From Streptomyces shenzhenensis (GTDB lineage: Bacteria; Actinomycetota; Actinomycetes; Streptomycetales; Streptomycetaceae): 64,000 nucleotides of DNA. The position numbers and the translations under genes were made by a program. Positions 53,135 through 61,564 of this stretch are shown here, one piece after another. Below the pieces are notes generated by a model, which saw nothing but the letters and a program-made list of their open reading frames with translations, was not told the DNA's origin and made no database searches. Numbering within the stretch: the stretch's first letter is position 1; each line of letters starts with the position of its first letter. The stretch lies in contig NZ_PENI01000005.1 in the NCBI RefSeq assembly GCF_003688995.1, forward strand, positions 124,001 through 188,000, given 5' to 3'.

Positions 53135-53515
53135 TCACTCGCCCGGGGCGCTCGACTGCTGCGCGGCGATGCTCTTGCGGACCTCGTCCATGTCCAGCTT
53201 GCGGGCCTGCCCGATGACGTCCGTCAGGGCGGCCTCGGGCAGCGCGCCCGGCTGGGCGAAGACGGCGACCTGATCGCGGACGATCATCAGCGTCGGGATC
53301 GACTGGATGTTGAAGGCCGCGGCCAGCTCCGGCTGTGCCTCGGTGTCCACCTTGCCGAACACCAGATCCGGGTTCTCCTCGGCCGCCTTGTCGTACACCG
53401 GCGCGAACTGACGGCACGGGCCGCACCAGGACGCCCAGAAGTCGATCAGGACGAACTCGTTCTCCGTGACCGTCTGGTCGAAGTTCTCCTTGGTGAGCTC
53501 CACGGTGCTGCTCAT
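53135..53515 (-). CDS. trxA: Thioredoxin
   Basis: A 126-residue thioredoxin with W-C-G-P-C (C31, C34) in FVLIDFWASWCGPCRQF, the cis-Pro loop SIPTLMI and a C-terminal extension of about 15 residues beyond the usual 105-110. GGAAGAGGGA precedes the ATG on the minus strand. It is divergent from a pyridine-nucleotide disulfide oxidoreductase gene, which may be functionally linked. Confidence 0.93.
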   Translation of the reverse strand: MSSTVELTKENFDQTVTENEFVLIDFWASWCGPCRQFAPVYDKAAEENPDLVFGKVDTEAQPELAAAFNIQSIPTLMIVRDQVAVFAQPGALPEAALTDVIGQARKLDMDEVRKSIAAQQSSAPGE

Positions 53516-53658
53516 GCGTGATTCCCTCTTCCTGTGTATGGGGGCGAAGCCGTCTGCGGAACACGGCCGCCCGCGTAGGTATTCCGGCCACGTACCCGGG
53601 TGGCCGCCGGGCACACCCCGTGTGGCCTCCCGGCACACCACCCACCAGACTTGTCCCC

Positions 53659-55086
53659 ATGACGGAAACGGAATCCATCGCTTACGACGTCGTGGTGCTC
53701 GGGGCCGGGCCGGTGGGCGAGAACGTGGCCGACCGCACCCGGGCGGCCGGCCTGTCCACCGCGATCGTGGAGAGCGAACTGGTCGGCGGCGAGTGCTCCT
53801 ACTGGGCGTGCATGCCCAGCAAGGCCCTGCTGCGCCCGGTCATCGCCCGCGCCGACGCCCGCCGCCTTCCGGGCCTGAGCCAGGCCGTACAGGGCCCCCT
53901 CGACGCACCCGCGGTGCTCGCCCGGCGGGACGAGTACACCTCGCACTGGAAGGACGACGGGCAGGCCGGGTGGGTCGAGGGCATCGGCGCCGACCTGTAC
54001 CGCGGCCACGGCCGCCTGGCCGGTCCCCGCACGGTCACCGTGACCGGCCCCGACGGCGCCGTGCGGACCCTCACCGCCCGGCACGCCGTGGCCGTCTGCA
54101 CCGGCACCCGCGCCCTGCTGCCCGACCTGCCCGGACTCGCCGACGTGCAGCCGTGGACCAGCCGGGAGGCGACCAGCTCGAAGTCCGTGCCCGGCCGGCT
54201 GATCGTGGTGGGCGGCGGGGTGGTCGCCACCGAGATGGCCACCGCCTGGCAGGCTCTCGGCTCCCAGGTCACCATGCTGGTCCGGGGCAAGGGACTGCTC
54301 CCCCGGATGGAGCCCTTCGCCGGCGAACTGGTCGCCGAGGCGCTCGCGGACGCCGGCGCCGAGGTCCGCACCGGCACCTCCGTCGCGTCGGTGGCACGGG
54401 AGAACGGCACCGTCGTCGCGCTGACCGCGGCCGGCGACCGCGTCGAGGGCGACGAGATCCTCTTCGCCACCGGCCGCGTCCCGCACACCGACGACATCGG
54501 GCTCGGCACCGTCGGCCTGGAACCCGGGTCCTGGCTGCCGGTCGACGACAGCCTCCGGGTCACCGGAACCGACTGGCTGTACGCGGTCGGCGACGTCAAC
54601 CACCGCGCGCTCCTCACCCACCAGGGCAAGTACCAGGCCCGGATCGCGGGCGCCGCCATCGGTGCCCGGGCCGCGGGCGACCCCGTCGCGGCCGAACCCT
54701 GGAACGCGTACACGGCCACCGCCGACCACCACGCCGTACCCCAGGTCGTCTTCACCGACCCCGAGGCCGCCGCCGTCGGGCTCTCCCTGGCGGAGGCGGA
54801 GCAGGCCGGCCACCGGGTGCGGGCCGTCGACGTCGAGTTCTCCTCGGTGGCCGGCGCGGGCCTGTACGGCGACGGCTACAAGGGCCGCGCCCGCATGGTC
54901 GTCGACCTGGAGGACGAGATCCTGCGCGGGGTCACCTTCGTCGGGCCCGGCGTCGGCGAGCTGATCCACTCGGCGACCGTCGCCGTCGCCGGACGGGTCC
55001 CGGTCAGCCGCCTGTGGCACGCCGTCCCGTCGTATCCGACGATCAGCGAGGTGTGGCTGCGCCTGCTGGAGGCCTACCGGGGCTGA
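53659..55086 (+). CDS. Pyridine nucleotide-disulfide oxidoreductase family protein with altered C-terminal catalytic motif
   Basis: A 475-residue flavoprotein of the lipoamide dehydrogenase/mercuric reductase group. FAD motif VVVLGAGPVGE; redox disulfide C46-x4-C51 in GECSYWACMPSK; NAD(P) motif VVGGGVVATEMA; second FAD motif near YAVGDVN. At the C-terminus the usual H-P-T-x-S-E reads Y459-P-T-I-S-E464: the catalytic His is Tyr, with a His at 454. ATG 53659 has a poor ribosome binding site, so its mRNA may be short-leadered. The substrate is unknown; thioredoxin-like, mycothiol-like or quinone acceptors are candidates. Confidence 0.85.
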   Translation: MTETESIAYDVVVLGAGPVGENVADRTRAAGLSTAIVESELVGGECSYWACMPSKALLRPVIARADARRLPGLSQAVQGPLDAPAVLARRDEYTSHWKDDGQAGWVEGIGADLYRGHGRLAGPRTVTVTGPDGAVRTLTARHAVAVCTGTRALLPDLPGLADVQPWTSREATSSKSVPGRLIVVGGGVVATEMATAWQALGSQVTMLVRGKGLLPRMEPFAGELVAEALADAGAEVRTGTSVASVARENGTVVALTAAGDRVEGDEILFATGRVPHTDDIGLGTVGLEPGSWLPVDDSLRVTGTDWLYAVGDVNHRALLTHQGKYQARIAGAAIGARAAGDPVAAEPWNAYTATADHHAVPQVVFTDPEAAAVGLSLAEAEQAGHRVRAVDVEFSSVAGAGLYGDGYKGRARMVVDLEDEILRGVTFVGPGVGELIHSATVAVAGRVPVSRLWHAVPSYPTISEVWLRLLEAYRG

Positions 55087-55108
55087 CCGCGCCGGCCCGC
55101 CCGCCGTT

Positions 55109-55753
55109 TCACGGCAGTTCGAAGCCCAGGGCCGCGGCGGCGGCCTCGGGCGTCGGCTGGGTCCACTGCTCCGTCATCGCCGTGTTCGAGGACAGGGAAC
55201 GCAGTTCGGCGCGGTCGAGATACAAGGTCCCGGCCAAGTGGTCCGTCTCGTGCTGCACGATCCGGGCGGGCCACCCGGTGACCACCTCGTCCAGGGCGCG
55301 GCCGTGCTCGTCCGCGCCGCGCAGCCGCACCTCGGCGTGCCGGGCCACCACCGCCTGCCAGCCCGGCACGCTCAGGCAGCCCTCGAAGAAGGCGGCCCGG
55401 CCGCCGCCCACCGGCGCGTACGACGGGTTCACCAGCACCCGGAAGGGCTGCGGCACCCGGCCGCGGGCCAGCCGCACCTCGTCCGGCACCGTCGCCGGGT
55501 CCTCGACGACCGCGATCCGCAGCCCCACCCCGACCTGCGGTGCGGCGAGCCCGACGCCCGGCGCCGCGTGCATGGTGTCGCGCAGGGCCTCGACGAAGCG
55601 GGCCAGCAGCGCGGGCTCCAGCTGCCCGTCGAACGGTTCGGCGGGGCGGCGCAGCACGGGGTCGCCGGCCGCCACGATGGGCAACGGGCCGTCGCCGGCG
55701 AGGAGTTCCTCGACCCGCTCGGCGAGGGGCGTGCGATCAGTGGGAGGTGCCAT
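55109..55753 (-). CDS. def: Peptide deformylase
   Basis: A 214-residue PDF with all three motifs: GVGLAAPQ (66-73), EGCLS with metal ligand Cys126, and QHETDH (167-172) with ligands His168 and His172 and catalytic Glu169. It removes the formyl group from nascent proteins. Length is normal for actinobacterial copies; Streptomyces usually carry several. ATG 55753 has a weak binding site. It is divergent from the PepSY-TM gene. Confidence 0.94.
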   Translation of the reverse strand: MAPPTDRTPLAERVEELLAGDGPLPIVAAGDPVLRRPAEPFDGQLEPALLARFVEALRDTMHAAPGVGLAAPQVGVGLRIAVVEDPATVPDEVRLARGRVPQPFRVLVNPSYAPVGGGRAAFFEGCLSVPGWQAVVARHAEVRLRGADEHGRALDEVVTGWPARIVQHETDHLAGTLYLDRAELRSLSSNTAMTEQWTQPTPEAAAAALGFELP

Positions 55754-55787
55754 CGCGCCAGCATGACACGGCGGCCTCCGCAGGCCA

Positions 55788-55803
55788 TGTGACGCACATC
55801 ACC
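55788..55803. promoter_or_regulatory. CRP-like site
   Basis: TGTGA-CGCACA-TCACC matches the CRP/FNR-family consensus TGTGA-N6-TCACA at nine of ten positions. It lies between the divergent peptide deformylase and PepSY-TM genes, 34 bases from one start and 82 from the other. Confidence 0.45.
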
Positions 55804-55885
55804 TCGATTCCCGGGAACTCGACCGCCCGGCGCTCCGACCACTGGATCGTCATCCTTGAGGATCGAGTCCCCGGAGAAGCCGCCG

Positions 55886-57274
55886 ATGTCCACCGCTCCC
55901 CCGACCACCACGGACGAGGCCCCCCGGCCCCCCGCCCCGGCGCCCTCCCCGAGCCGCTGGGCCCCGCTGCGCCCCCTGGTGCTGCGCCTGCACTTCTACG
56001 CCGGCCTGCTCGTCGCCCCGTTCCTGCTGATCGCCGCCGCGACCGGATTCCTGTACGCCTGCTCGTACCAGGCGGAGAAGCTGCTCTACTCCCACGAACT
56101 GACCGTCCCGGTCGGGCCGACCGAGGTGCCCGTCTCCGAGCAGGTGGCCGCCGCCCGCAAGGCACACCCCGAGGGCACCGTCTCCGCCGTGCGCCCCGCC
56201 CCGGCGCCCGACGCCACCACCCGGGTGCTGCTCACCGGCGTCCCCGGCGTCGACCCGGGCCACACCCTCGCCGTCTTCGTCGACCCGTACACCGGGACCG
56301 TGCGCGGCGCGCTGGAGCAGTACGGCACGAGCGGCGCGCTGCCCCTGCGCACCTGGATCGACGAGTTCCATCGCGATCTGCACCTCGGCGACCCCGGCCG
56401 GCTCTACAGCGAACTGGCCGCCAGCTGGCTGTGGGTGATCGCGGGCGGCGGGCTCGTGCTGTGGTTCTCCCGGCGGCGCGCCCTGCGCAAGGTACGGGGG
56501 ACCAGCGGGCGGCGCCGCACCCTCGGCCTGCACGGCAGCATCGGCGTCTGGGCCGCGGCCGGCTTCGTCTTCCTGTCGGCGACCGGCCTGACCTGGTCGA
56601 CGTACGCCGGTGCGAACATCGCCGAACTGCGCACCACGCTCGGCCAGGCCACCCCGGAGGTGTCGGCGGCAGCGGCCGGCGGCGAGCACACGGGCCACGG
56701 CGCGGCGGCCGGCACCGGCGGGGACGCCGGGCACGGTGTCGGCCTGGACACGGTGCTCGCGGCGGCCCGGGCGCAGGACCTGAGCGACCCCGTGGAGATC
56801 GTCCCGCCCGCCGACGCCGACTCGGCGTACGTCGTCAAGCAGATCCAGCGTAGCTGGCCCGAGAAACAGGACGCGGTCGCCGTCGACCCGGCCACCGGAC
56901 AGGTCACCGACGTCCTGCGGTTCGACGACTACCCGGTGCTCGCCAAGCTCTCCCGCTGGGGCATCGACCTGCACAGCGGCAGCCTGTTCGGGATCGTCAA
57001 CCAGATCGCCCTGGCACTGCTCGCGCTCGCCCTGGTGCTGCTCATCCTGTGGGGCTACCGCATGTGGTGGCAGCGCGGTCGCGGCTCCGCCTTCGGCCGG
57101 CCCATACCGCGCGGCGCCTGGGCGCAGGTGTCCCCGTACGTCCTGGTCCCCGCGCTCGCGGTGACGGCCGTGCTCGGCTACTTCGTTCCGCTGCTCGGCA
57201 TCCCGCTGGCCGCGTTCATCGCCGTGGACATCGTGCTCGGCGAGATAGCCCACCGCCGCGAGCGGCGCGCCTGA
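55886..57274 (+). CDS. PepSY-associated TM (PepSY_TM/PiuB-like) membrane protein
   Basis: A 462-residue membrane protein with about four to five helices: LRLHFYAGLLVAPFLLIAAATGFLYA at the start (with the conserved His), an LWVIAGGGLVLWF helix, RTLGLHGSIGVWAAAGFVFLSATGL, and two C-terminal helices. Between them lie PepSY-like domains and a His/Gly-rich loop (GEHTGHGAAAGTGGDAGHG). The family is linked to iron/siderophore reduction and copper or respiratory stress. GGAGAA precedes the ATG. A CRP-like box lies upstream. Metal specificity is not evident. Confidence 0.87.
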   Translation: MSTAPPTTTDEAPRPPAPAPSPSRWAPLRPLVLRLHFYAGLLVAPFLLIAAATGFLYACSYQAEKLLYSHELTVPVGPTEVPVSEQVAAARKAHPEGTVSAVRPAPAPDATTRVLLTGVPGVDPGHTLAVFVDPYTGTVRGALEQYGTSGALPLRTWIDEFHRDLHLGDPGRLYSELAASWLWVIAGGGLVLWFSRRRALRKVRGTSGRRRTLGLHGSIGVWAAAGFVFLSATGLTWSTYAGANIAELRTTLGQATPEVSAAAAGGEHTGHGAAAGTGGDAGHGVGLDTVLAAARAQDLSDPVEIVPPADADSAYVVKQIQRSWPEKQDAVAVDPATGQVTDVLRFDDYPVLAKLSRWGIDLHSGSLFGIVNQIALALLALALVLLILWGYRMWWQRGRGSAFGRPIPRGAWAQVSPYVLVPALAVTAVLGYFVPLLGIPLAAFIAVDIVLGEIAHRRERRA

Positions 57275-57492
57275 GGCAGCGGAACCGGCGCCGATCAGCG
57301 TGGTCCCGACCCGGCCGCTCCTTCGCATGGACCCCGGCCGCCGGCGTGGCGCGCCTCGCTGCGCCGCCTCCTCGACGGCGAACGGGACCGCGAGGCCGTC
57401 CTGGCGCCCGGCGACGAACAGGTGCGGCGCTCCCTGCTGGCGGCGCCGACGCTCGCGGCCCTGGCCGCGGCGGGACCCGCGCCGCATGGCGA
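57275..57492 (+). other. Short interval with a possible gene remnant
   Basis: One plus-strand frame reads a plausible helical piece (WRASLRRLLDGERDREAVL and GDEQVRRSLLAAPTLAALA) but has no start signal and is cut by the terminator that follows. It may be the tail of a lost gene. Nothing else is seen. Confidence 0.25.
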
Positions 57493-57520
57493 GGGCCCGG
57501 TTCCTGCCGGAACCGGGCCC
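57493..57520 (-). terminator. Hairpin terminator of the TPR gene
   Basis: GGGCCCGGTTCC (57493-57504) and GGAACCGGGCCC (57509-57520) form a perfect 12-bp stem with a TGCC loop, 14 bases past the minus-strand stop at 57535. Confidence 0.8.
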
Positions 57521-57534
57521 GGGGCACGGGACGG

Positions 57535-57891
57535 TCAGTCGTCCCGGTCGTCCGCGAAGTCGCCCGCGAGTGCCGAGGCGATCCGCAGATGCGTCTCCGC
57601 CTCGTCGTGCCGCGCCTGCCGCTGGAGCGTGCGGCCCAGCATCAGCCGGGCGTAGTGCTCCACCGGGTCGCGCTCCACGATCACCCGCAACTCGGCCTCG
57701 GCGCGGCTCAGTTGGGCCGAGTGGTAGTAGGCGCGGGCCAGCAGCAGCCGGGGGCCGGTCTGCTCCGGCACCTCATCGACCAGCCGGGCCAGCACGCGCG
57801 CCGCGCCCGCGTAGTCCTGCGCATCGAAGAACTGCCGCCCGCGCTCCCAGCGCTCGGCCGCGGTTCCGTGGTCGTAGTACGTCGTCTCCAC
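57535..57891 (-). CDS. Tetratricopeptide repeat protein
   Basis: A 118-residue protein with about two and a half TPR units: RQFFDAQDYAGAARVLARLV, LLLARAYYHSAQLSRAEAEL, LMLGRTLQRQARHDEAETHL. GTG 57891 has an excellent ribosome binding site (GAGGAGGT). TPR proteins are protein-interaction scaffolds; no partner is evident beside it. Confidence 0.85.
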   Translation of the reverse strand: METTYYDHGTAAERWERGRQFFDAQDYAGAARVLARLVDEVPEQTGPRLLLARAYYHSAQLSRAEAELRVIVERDPVEHYARLMLGRTLQRQARHDEAETHLRIASALAGDFADDRDD

Positions 57892-58108
57892 TCGTGACCT
57901 CCTCTGCCGCCCACAACGGAACCCGATGATTGAAAATTCCACCACATGCCTGGCCGGTCGTTTGCGTGGTCCCCCTCGGCCGGCACCGCGACACCAACGA
58001 CCGGCTGCCAGCCACGAGTTGATCGACGTACGAAGCATGGCTCCGAACTCCTCGGGGTCCACGGAGCCGACCTATTAACGTCGGGGATCTCAGATCACGG
58101 AGGACTTG

Positions 58109-58768
58109 ATGAACGTCAAAGACGCCTACCTGGGTGCCGCGGGACAGGCAGTGGCACTGCTGGAGGCTCCGGAAGTCGCCACGGCGTGGGAGCAGCCCAG
58201 TGCGTTGCCCAAGATGACGGTCGGCGGGCTGGCCGGCCACCTCGCTTACCAGATCTTGAGTGTCAGCGCAGCCCTGCAGGTGTGTGTCGACTCCGCCCTG
58301 CAGGAGTCCCCGCCCCACGAGGCGCCGATCCCCCTGCTGGACCATTACGCCCGAGCCGCCTGGATCGATGCGCCGCTCGACGGGGAGGTCAACGCCGGCA
58401 TTCGGGCGAAGAGCGAGGGCATCGCGGCCCAGGGGACGTTGTTGTTGACAGAGCTTGCCCGCACCGCGTTCGCCGAGCAGCGGACCAAGCTCGCGGAGTG
58501 TTCGGGCGACCAGGCCGTGTTCATGCCGCAGACAGGGTGGGCGCTGCGTCTCGACGATTTTCTGGTCACCCGGATGCTGGAGCTCACCGTGCACAGGGAC
58601 GATCTCGCCGTCAGCGTGGGACTGGCCGTCCAGGACCTCCCGGAGGCCGCCTTCGAACCGGTGCTCGTACTGCTGACCCGGCTCGCGGCCCGCCGGCACG
58701 GCCAAGCCGCGTTGCTGAGGGCGCTGACCCGAACGGAGCGAGCGCCCGCGGCAATCAACGCGATCTGA
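58109..58768 (+). CDS. DinB-fold / maleylpyruvate isomerase N-terminal domain protein
   Basis: A 219-residue protein of the TIGR03083-type DinB-like family: KMTVGGLAGHLAYQIL supplies the first metal His, and RMLELTVHRDDLAVSVGL supplies the second His-x3-H-like helix (E-x-x-V-H-x-D-D). Mycothiol-dependent S-transferases and isomerases share this fold. GGAGG lies five bases before the ATG. It is an isolated gene in a scarred neighbourhood and its substrate is unknown. Confidence 0.78.
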   Translation: MNVKDAYLGAAGQAVALLEAPEVATAWEQPSALPKMTVGGLAGHLAYQILSVSAALQVCVDSALQESPPHEAPIPLLDHYARAAWIDAPLDGEVNAGIRAKSEGIAAQGTLLLTELARTAFAEQRTKLAECSGDQAVFMPQTGWALRLDDFLVTRMLELTVHRDDLAVSVGLAVQDLPEAAFEPVLVLLTRLAARRHGQAALLRALTRTERAPAAINAI

Positions 58769-58853
58769 CTCGACGCGGATGGTCGGACCGAACGCACAGC
58801 ACACGACGCTGATCACTTCGTAGTCCGGCCCGAAGAGATCGAAGGACTCCAGA

Positions 58854-59363
58854 TCAGCTGCGACGACCCGGGGCGCAGGAACGTTCGGCGGTGTCCTGCC
58901 GGGTGATGGCCGCGCCAACCTGCTCGATAGCGCTACGCAACAAGGCACCGTAAGCGTCCTGGGGCAGGTTCGAGGCATGTTCCTGGGCCGTGTTGATGTG
59001 CTCGGTGGCAGCGTCGAAGGACCCGAGCCGGCGGTAGTTGTCAGCGAGGTTGAGGTGCAGGGACGGGTAGAAGCCGGCGATCCGAAGACTGGCGTGATGC
59101 TCCTGAACGCGCTGATCGGTCAGGGCGTCGGCGGCGTCCAGGGCCCGGATGTCCCAGGCCAGGGCCTGGGCGGGGTCTTCGTAGAGGTCCGCCATGTAGT
59201 GCGCGAGGGTGCAGCGGTGCAGGGGGTCGCCGGTGACGCCGATCGTGGACCAGAGGTCCAGGAGTGTCTGGCGGGCGGTGGCCATGTCTCCGGCTCGTCC
59301 TTCGGTGACGGCCTGGCCGATGGCTTCCATGGTCGAGTCGGGGCCGGTGGGAGTGGTGGTCAT
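58854..59363 (-). CDS. Helical-repeat (TPR-like) protein, operon partner of the MerR-clamp gene
   Basis: A 169-residue acidic helical protein. One pair of helices (LHLNLADNYRRLGSFDAATEHINTA) fits a TPR unit, and EDPAQALAWDIRALDAADAL fits another. No named family is recognised. Its ATG lies 24 bases after the MerR-clamp stop with an AGGAAGAGGACC site, so both are on one transcript. A role as interaction partner is inference. Confidence 0.7.
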   Translation of the reverse strand: MTTTPTGPDSTMEAIGQAVTEGRAGDMATARQTLLDLWSTIGVTGDPLHRCTLAHYMADLYEDPAQALAWDIRALDAADALTDQRVQEHHASLRIAGFYPSLHLNLADNYRRLGSFDAATEHINTAQEHASNLPQDAYGALLRSAIEQVGAAITRQDTAERSCAPGRRS

Positions 59364-59387
59364 GAGAGCGGTCCTCTTCCTTCCTGC

Positions 59388-60458
59388 TCAGGCGGAGTGG
59401 CTGGGACTGACAGGCATGGCCAAAGTGGTGAGATCGCCGCGGTCGGCGGAGCGGATCGTGCCGGGTTGGTCGGGTCCTCGCAGCTCGAGCAGCACGTCGG
59501 GGCCGATTGCGGTGCTGATGGCTGGATAGAGCGTGGTCAGCTCGAAAGAGATCTGGAAGGCGCGTCCCGTCACGACGGCAGGTAGCGGGAAATCGGGGTG
59601 CTTGTCGTCGGCCGCCAGAATCTTCGTACCGCGGTGGTTCACGCACAGCGAAAGCTGCTCACCGGAATGTTCTTCCAGGGCTCGCAGGAGCAGGTTCTTC
59701 GGCACGGTCACACGGGTCGTGACCTCGGGCAGCGACGCGAGCATCAGCCGGTGGTCGGGGAACTCGTCCGACATCAGCCGGCAGTGCTGGTCGTCCCGGT
59801 CCGCCATGCGGAGCCAGATACCGTGCGGCGTCGCTTCGACTCGCACCAGCATGCTGCGGCGGAGCTCGCCGACCGCGGCCCGCAACTCGGCACCGTTGAT
59901 CGTGGCCGCCCAGGCCGTGGCGGCAGGTTCAGCAGGAACCAGGGTCCGTGTCGAGAGCCGGTAGCGGTCAGTCGCGGTCAGCGTGACCGCTTCCTGGCTC
60001 GCCTCGACCCGCAGTCCCCCGAGGACCGGCATCCCCGGATCGCGTGCTGTCGCGGTCAGGACCTGCTCGATCGCGTCGGCCAGTACGGGACCCTTCAGCC
60101 CGGCAATCGGCAGGCTCGGCACGTCGGTCAGTGACGACTTGATCAGAGCGGCCTTCTGCTGCACCGCTTCCGCGTCCCCCCGGACCTTTGCGACATGCTC
60201 GTCGATCAGCCGGGACGCTTCCTCGGGCTCGGCATCGAGGACCGCCGAGACAGCAGTGAGGGGCATGGCCAGCTCGCGCAGCTGACGCAGCGCGACGGCC
60301 CGCGCCACCTGGTCAGCGGAGTAGTAGCGGTAGCCCGAGACCGGGTCGGTCTCGGCAGGGGGCAGCGGCCCGGAGTCGGCGTAGAACCGCAACGCACTGG
60401 AGGTCAGACCAGTGCGCCGGGCAAAGACCCCGATCGGCATCAGCTCAGAGTTCGGCAC
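59388..60458 (-). CDS. MerR-type regulator fused to two DNA sliding-clamp (DnaN-like) domains
   Basis: A 356-residue fusion. Residues 7-75 are a MerR winged helix (IGVFARRTGLTSSALRFYAD, GYRYYSADQV), followed by the dimerisation helix (about 76-110). From about 122 the sequence follows DnaN domains 2 and 3: LADAIEQVLTATARD, LGGLRVEASQEAVTLTATDRYRLSTR (compare the clamp's T-D-R-x-R-L), DEFPDHRLML, and a C-terminal LELRGPDQPGTIRS ... LTTLAMPV strand pair like the clamp's M-P-V-R-L end. DnaN domain 1 is absent, replaced by MerR. GTG 60458 coincides with the predicted transcription start (leaderless); ATG 60440 is the alternative. The effector domain would be a clamp-like protein-binding module rather than a drug pocket. 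Confidence 0.85.
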   Translation of the reverse strand: MPNSELMPIGVFARRTGLTSSALRFYADSGPLPPAETDPVSGYRYYSADQVARAVALRQLRELAMPLTAVSAVLDAEPEEASRLIDEHVAKVRGDAEAVQQKAALIKSSLTDVPSLPIAGLKGPVLADAIEQVLTATARDPGMPVLGGLRVEASQEAVTLTATDRYRLSTRTLVPAEPAATAWAATINGAELRAAVGELRRSMLVRVEATPHGIWLRMADRDDQHCRLMSDEFPDHRLMLASLPEVTTRVTVPKNLLLRALEEHSGEQLSLCVNHRGTKILAADDKHPDFPLPAVVTGRAFQISFELTTLYPAISTAIGPDVLLELRGPDQPGTIRSADRGDLTTLAMPVSPSHSA

Positions 60459-60464
60459 CCCGCT

Positions 60465-60495
60465 ATCGTCGAGCTTCGACCAACTCGAAGGTCAA
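60465..60495 (-). promoter_or_regulatory. MerR-type promoter of the MerR-clamp gene (19-bp spacer with dyad)
   Basis: On the minus strand TTGACC (60495-60490) and GACGAT (60470-60465) are separated by 19 bases, the long spacing typical of MerR-activated promoters. The spacer region contains CTTCGA-GTTGG-TCGAAG (outer arms GACCTTCGA and TCGAAGCTC match at eight of nine positions). The predicted start point falls on the GTG at 60458. Confidence 0.7.
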
Positions 60496-60599
60496 CACCG
60501 ACGGACTCAACGCTCGGTTGCGGGGTGGGAGCGGCACGGGTGGCCGTTGAGTACTCCAGCAGCGTTTCGCAATCCGGCCTGGTCAGAAGCATCGTCCGG

Positions 60600-60835
60600 A
60601 GCGTAGTCGGCGGATGGCGTGTCACACCGTCAACTGGGCCTGTTTGCGGCCGCGGCACTTCGCCGCTGCTCGCTCGTCAGCCTCGCCGTCGGACGCGCAC
60701 CGGTCGAACACGGCTTCGCCCCTCAAGAACTGGCGGATCCTCACCAAGCTCCGTACCGACCCCGCTCGCGTCACGCGCCTCCTACGTGCCCTGCTCGTCC
60801 TGACAAATCTCGAAGTCAACCGCTGGTACAACTAG
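60600..60835 (+). pseudogene. Frameshifted C-terminal relic of a DDE transposase
   Basis: One frame reads RAPVEHGFAP (about 60697-60725). After a one-base shift the next reads PLKNWRILTKLRTDPARVTRLL and LLVLTNLEVNR to a stop near 60835. Together these give the usual end of IS4/IS5-like Streptomyces transposases (V-E-H-x-F-A-x-L-K-N-W-R-I-L). No inverted terminal repeats or N-terminal part are found. The mobile element has left only this scar. Confidence 0.6.
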
Positions 60836-60908
60836 CCTGCGTGTAGTGGGAAGTTGGGGCCCTGCGCCGCTCGGGCGGCAGGCTCCCCAACTGCAGAGAG
60901 GACCGGTC

Positions 60909-61409
60909 ATGACCTCGAACCACGACACGCTGTGGCGTCGCTGCGCGTACCTGGGTCGCGTCCTGCTGCCACTGCTGGACCAGGAGCCATGGCGCCAGGG
61001 TCGCCGCCGAGAACGGCTGCATTCCTGGGGCATTGACGTGGCGGTGGGGGAACGACTCATTGAGGTCTTCGCGGCCTTGGCCGCACACGCTGTCGCGGTG
61101 GACACTTCCTTGTCCGCAGCAGAGTTCGAGACCCTGCCCCTCAGCGCCGTAGCCGACGCGGCGACCGACAAGCAAGACTTCGAACTACTCGCCGGGCTCC
61201 CAGACACCTTCGCTGACGACCGCGACGAAATCGCGGTCAAAGTCATCCGCCTGTACGCCTATAAGGGCGACCAGACCAGTCTCCAGCTCCTTCGGCTGAG
61301 CACGGAAGTGCGCCATACGCTGAGCGTCCTTGCAGCGCGCGAGTCGGTGCCTTCCCCCACGTGCGGAGACGTCTTCCGCAAGGCGGACGAGGCCAACCTG
61401 CCGCAGTAG
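60909..61409 (+). CDS. Hypothetical protein
   Basis: A 166-residue protein, largely helical, with two Trp and one Cys near the N-terminus (DTLWRRCAYLGRVLLPLLD) and an acidic middle (ADDRDEIAVKVIRLYAYKGD). AGAGAGGAC precedes ATG 60909; an upstream in-frame GTG at 60846 has no binding site. No family is recognised. Base composition is lower in GC than its neighbours, and it is flanked by a transposase relic and a broken hydrolase, so it may have been acquired. Confidence 0.6.
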   Translation: MTSNHDTLWRRCAYLGRVLLPLLDQEPWRQGRRRERLHSWGIDVAVGERLIEVFAALAAHAVAVDTSLSAAEFETLPLSAVADAATDKQDFELLAGLPDTFADDRDEIAVKVIRLYAYKGDQTSLQLLRLSTEVRHTLSVLAARESVPSPTCGDVFRKADEANLPQ

Positions 61410-61564
61410 GCACGGAGATTGCCACTCCGGGCCGTTGGTGCCAGCCGTAGAACACAGCCTGACGGACGATCTACTGCTCAGACCGTCGCCAGTGACCAGC
61501 GTGAGCAACCCGAGAACCGGTCACACCTGCCAACTGACCTGCGTTTTCAAGTTGGCGGAGGCTC

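Noticed and set aside
57946..58062. Possible small regulator (F-G-A-M-L-R start on the minus strand, like some XRE proteins)
   Set aside because: The frame quickly turns into Arg/Gly noise and has no ribosome binding site; at most a short relic.
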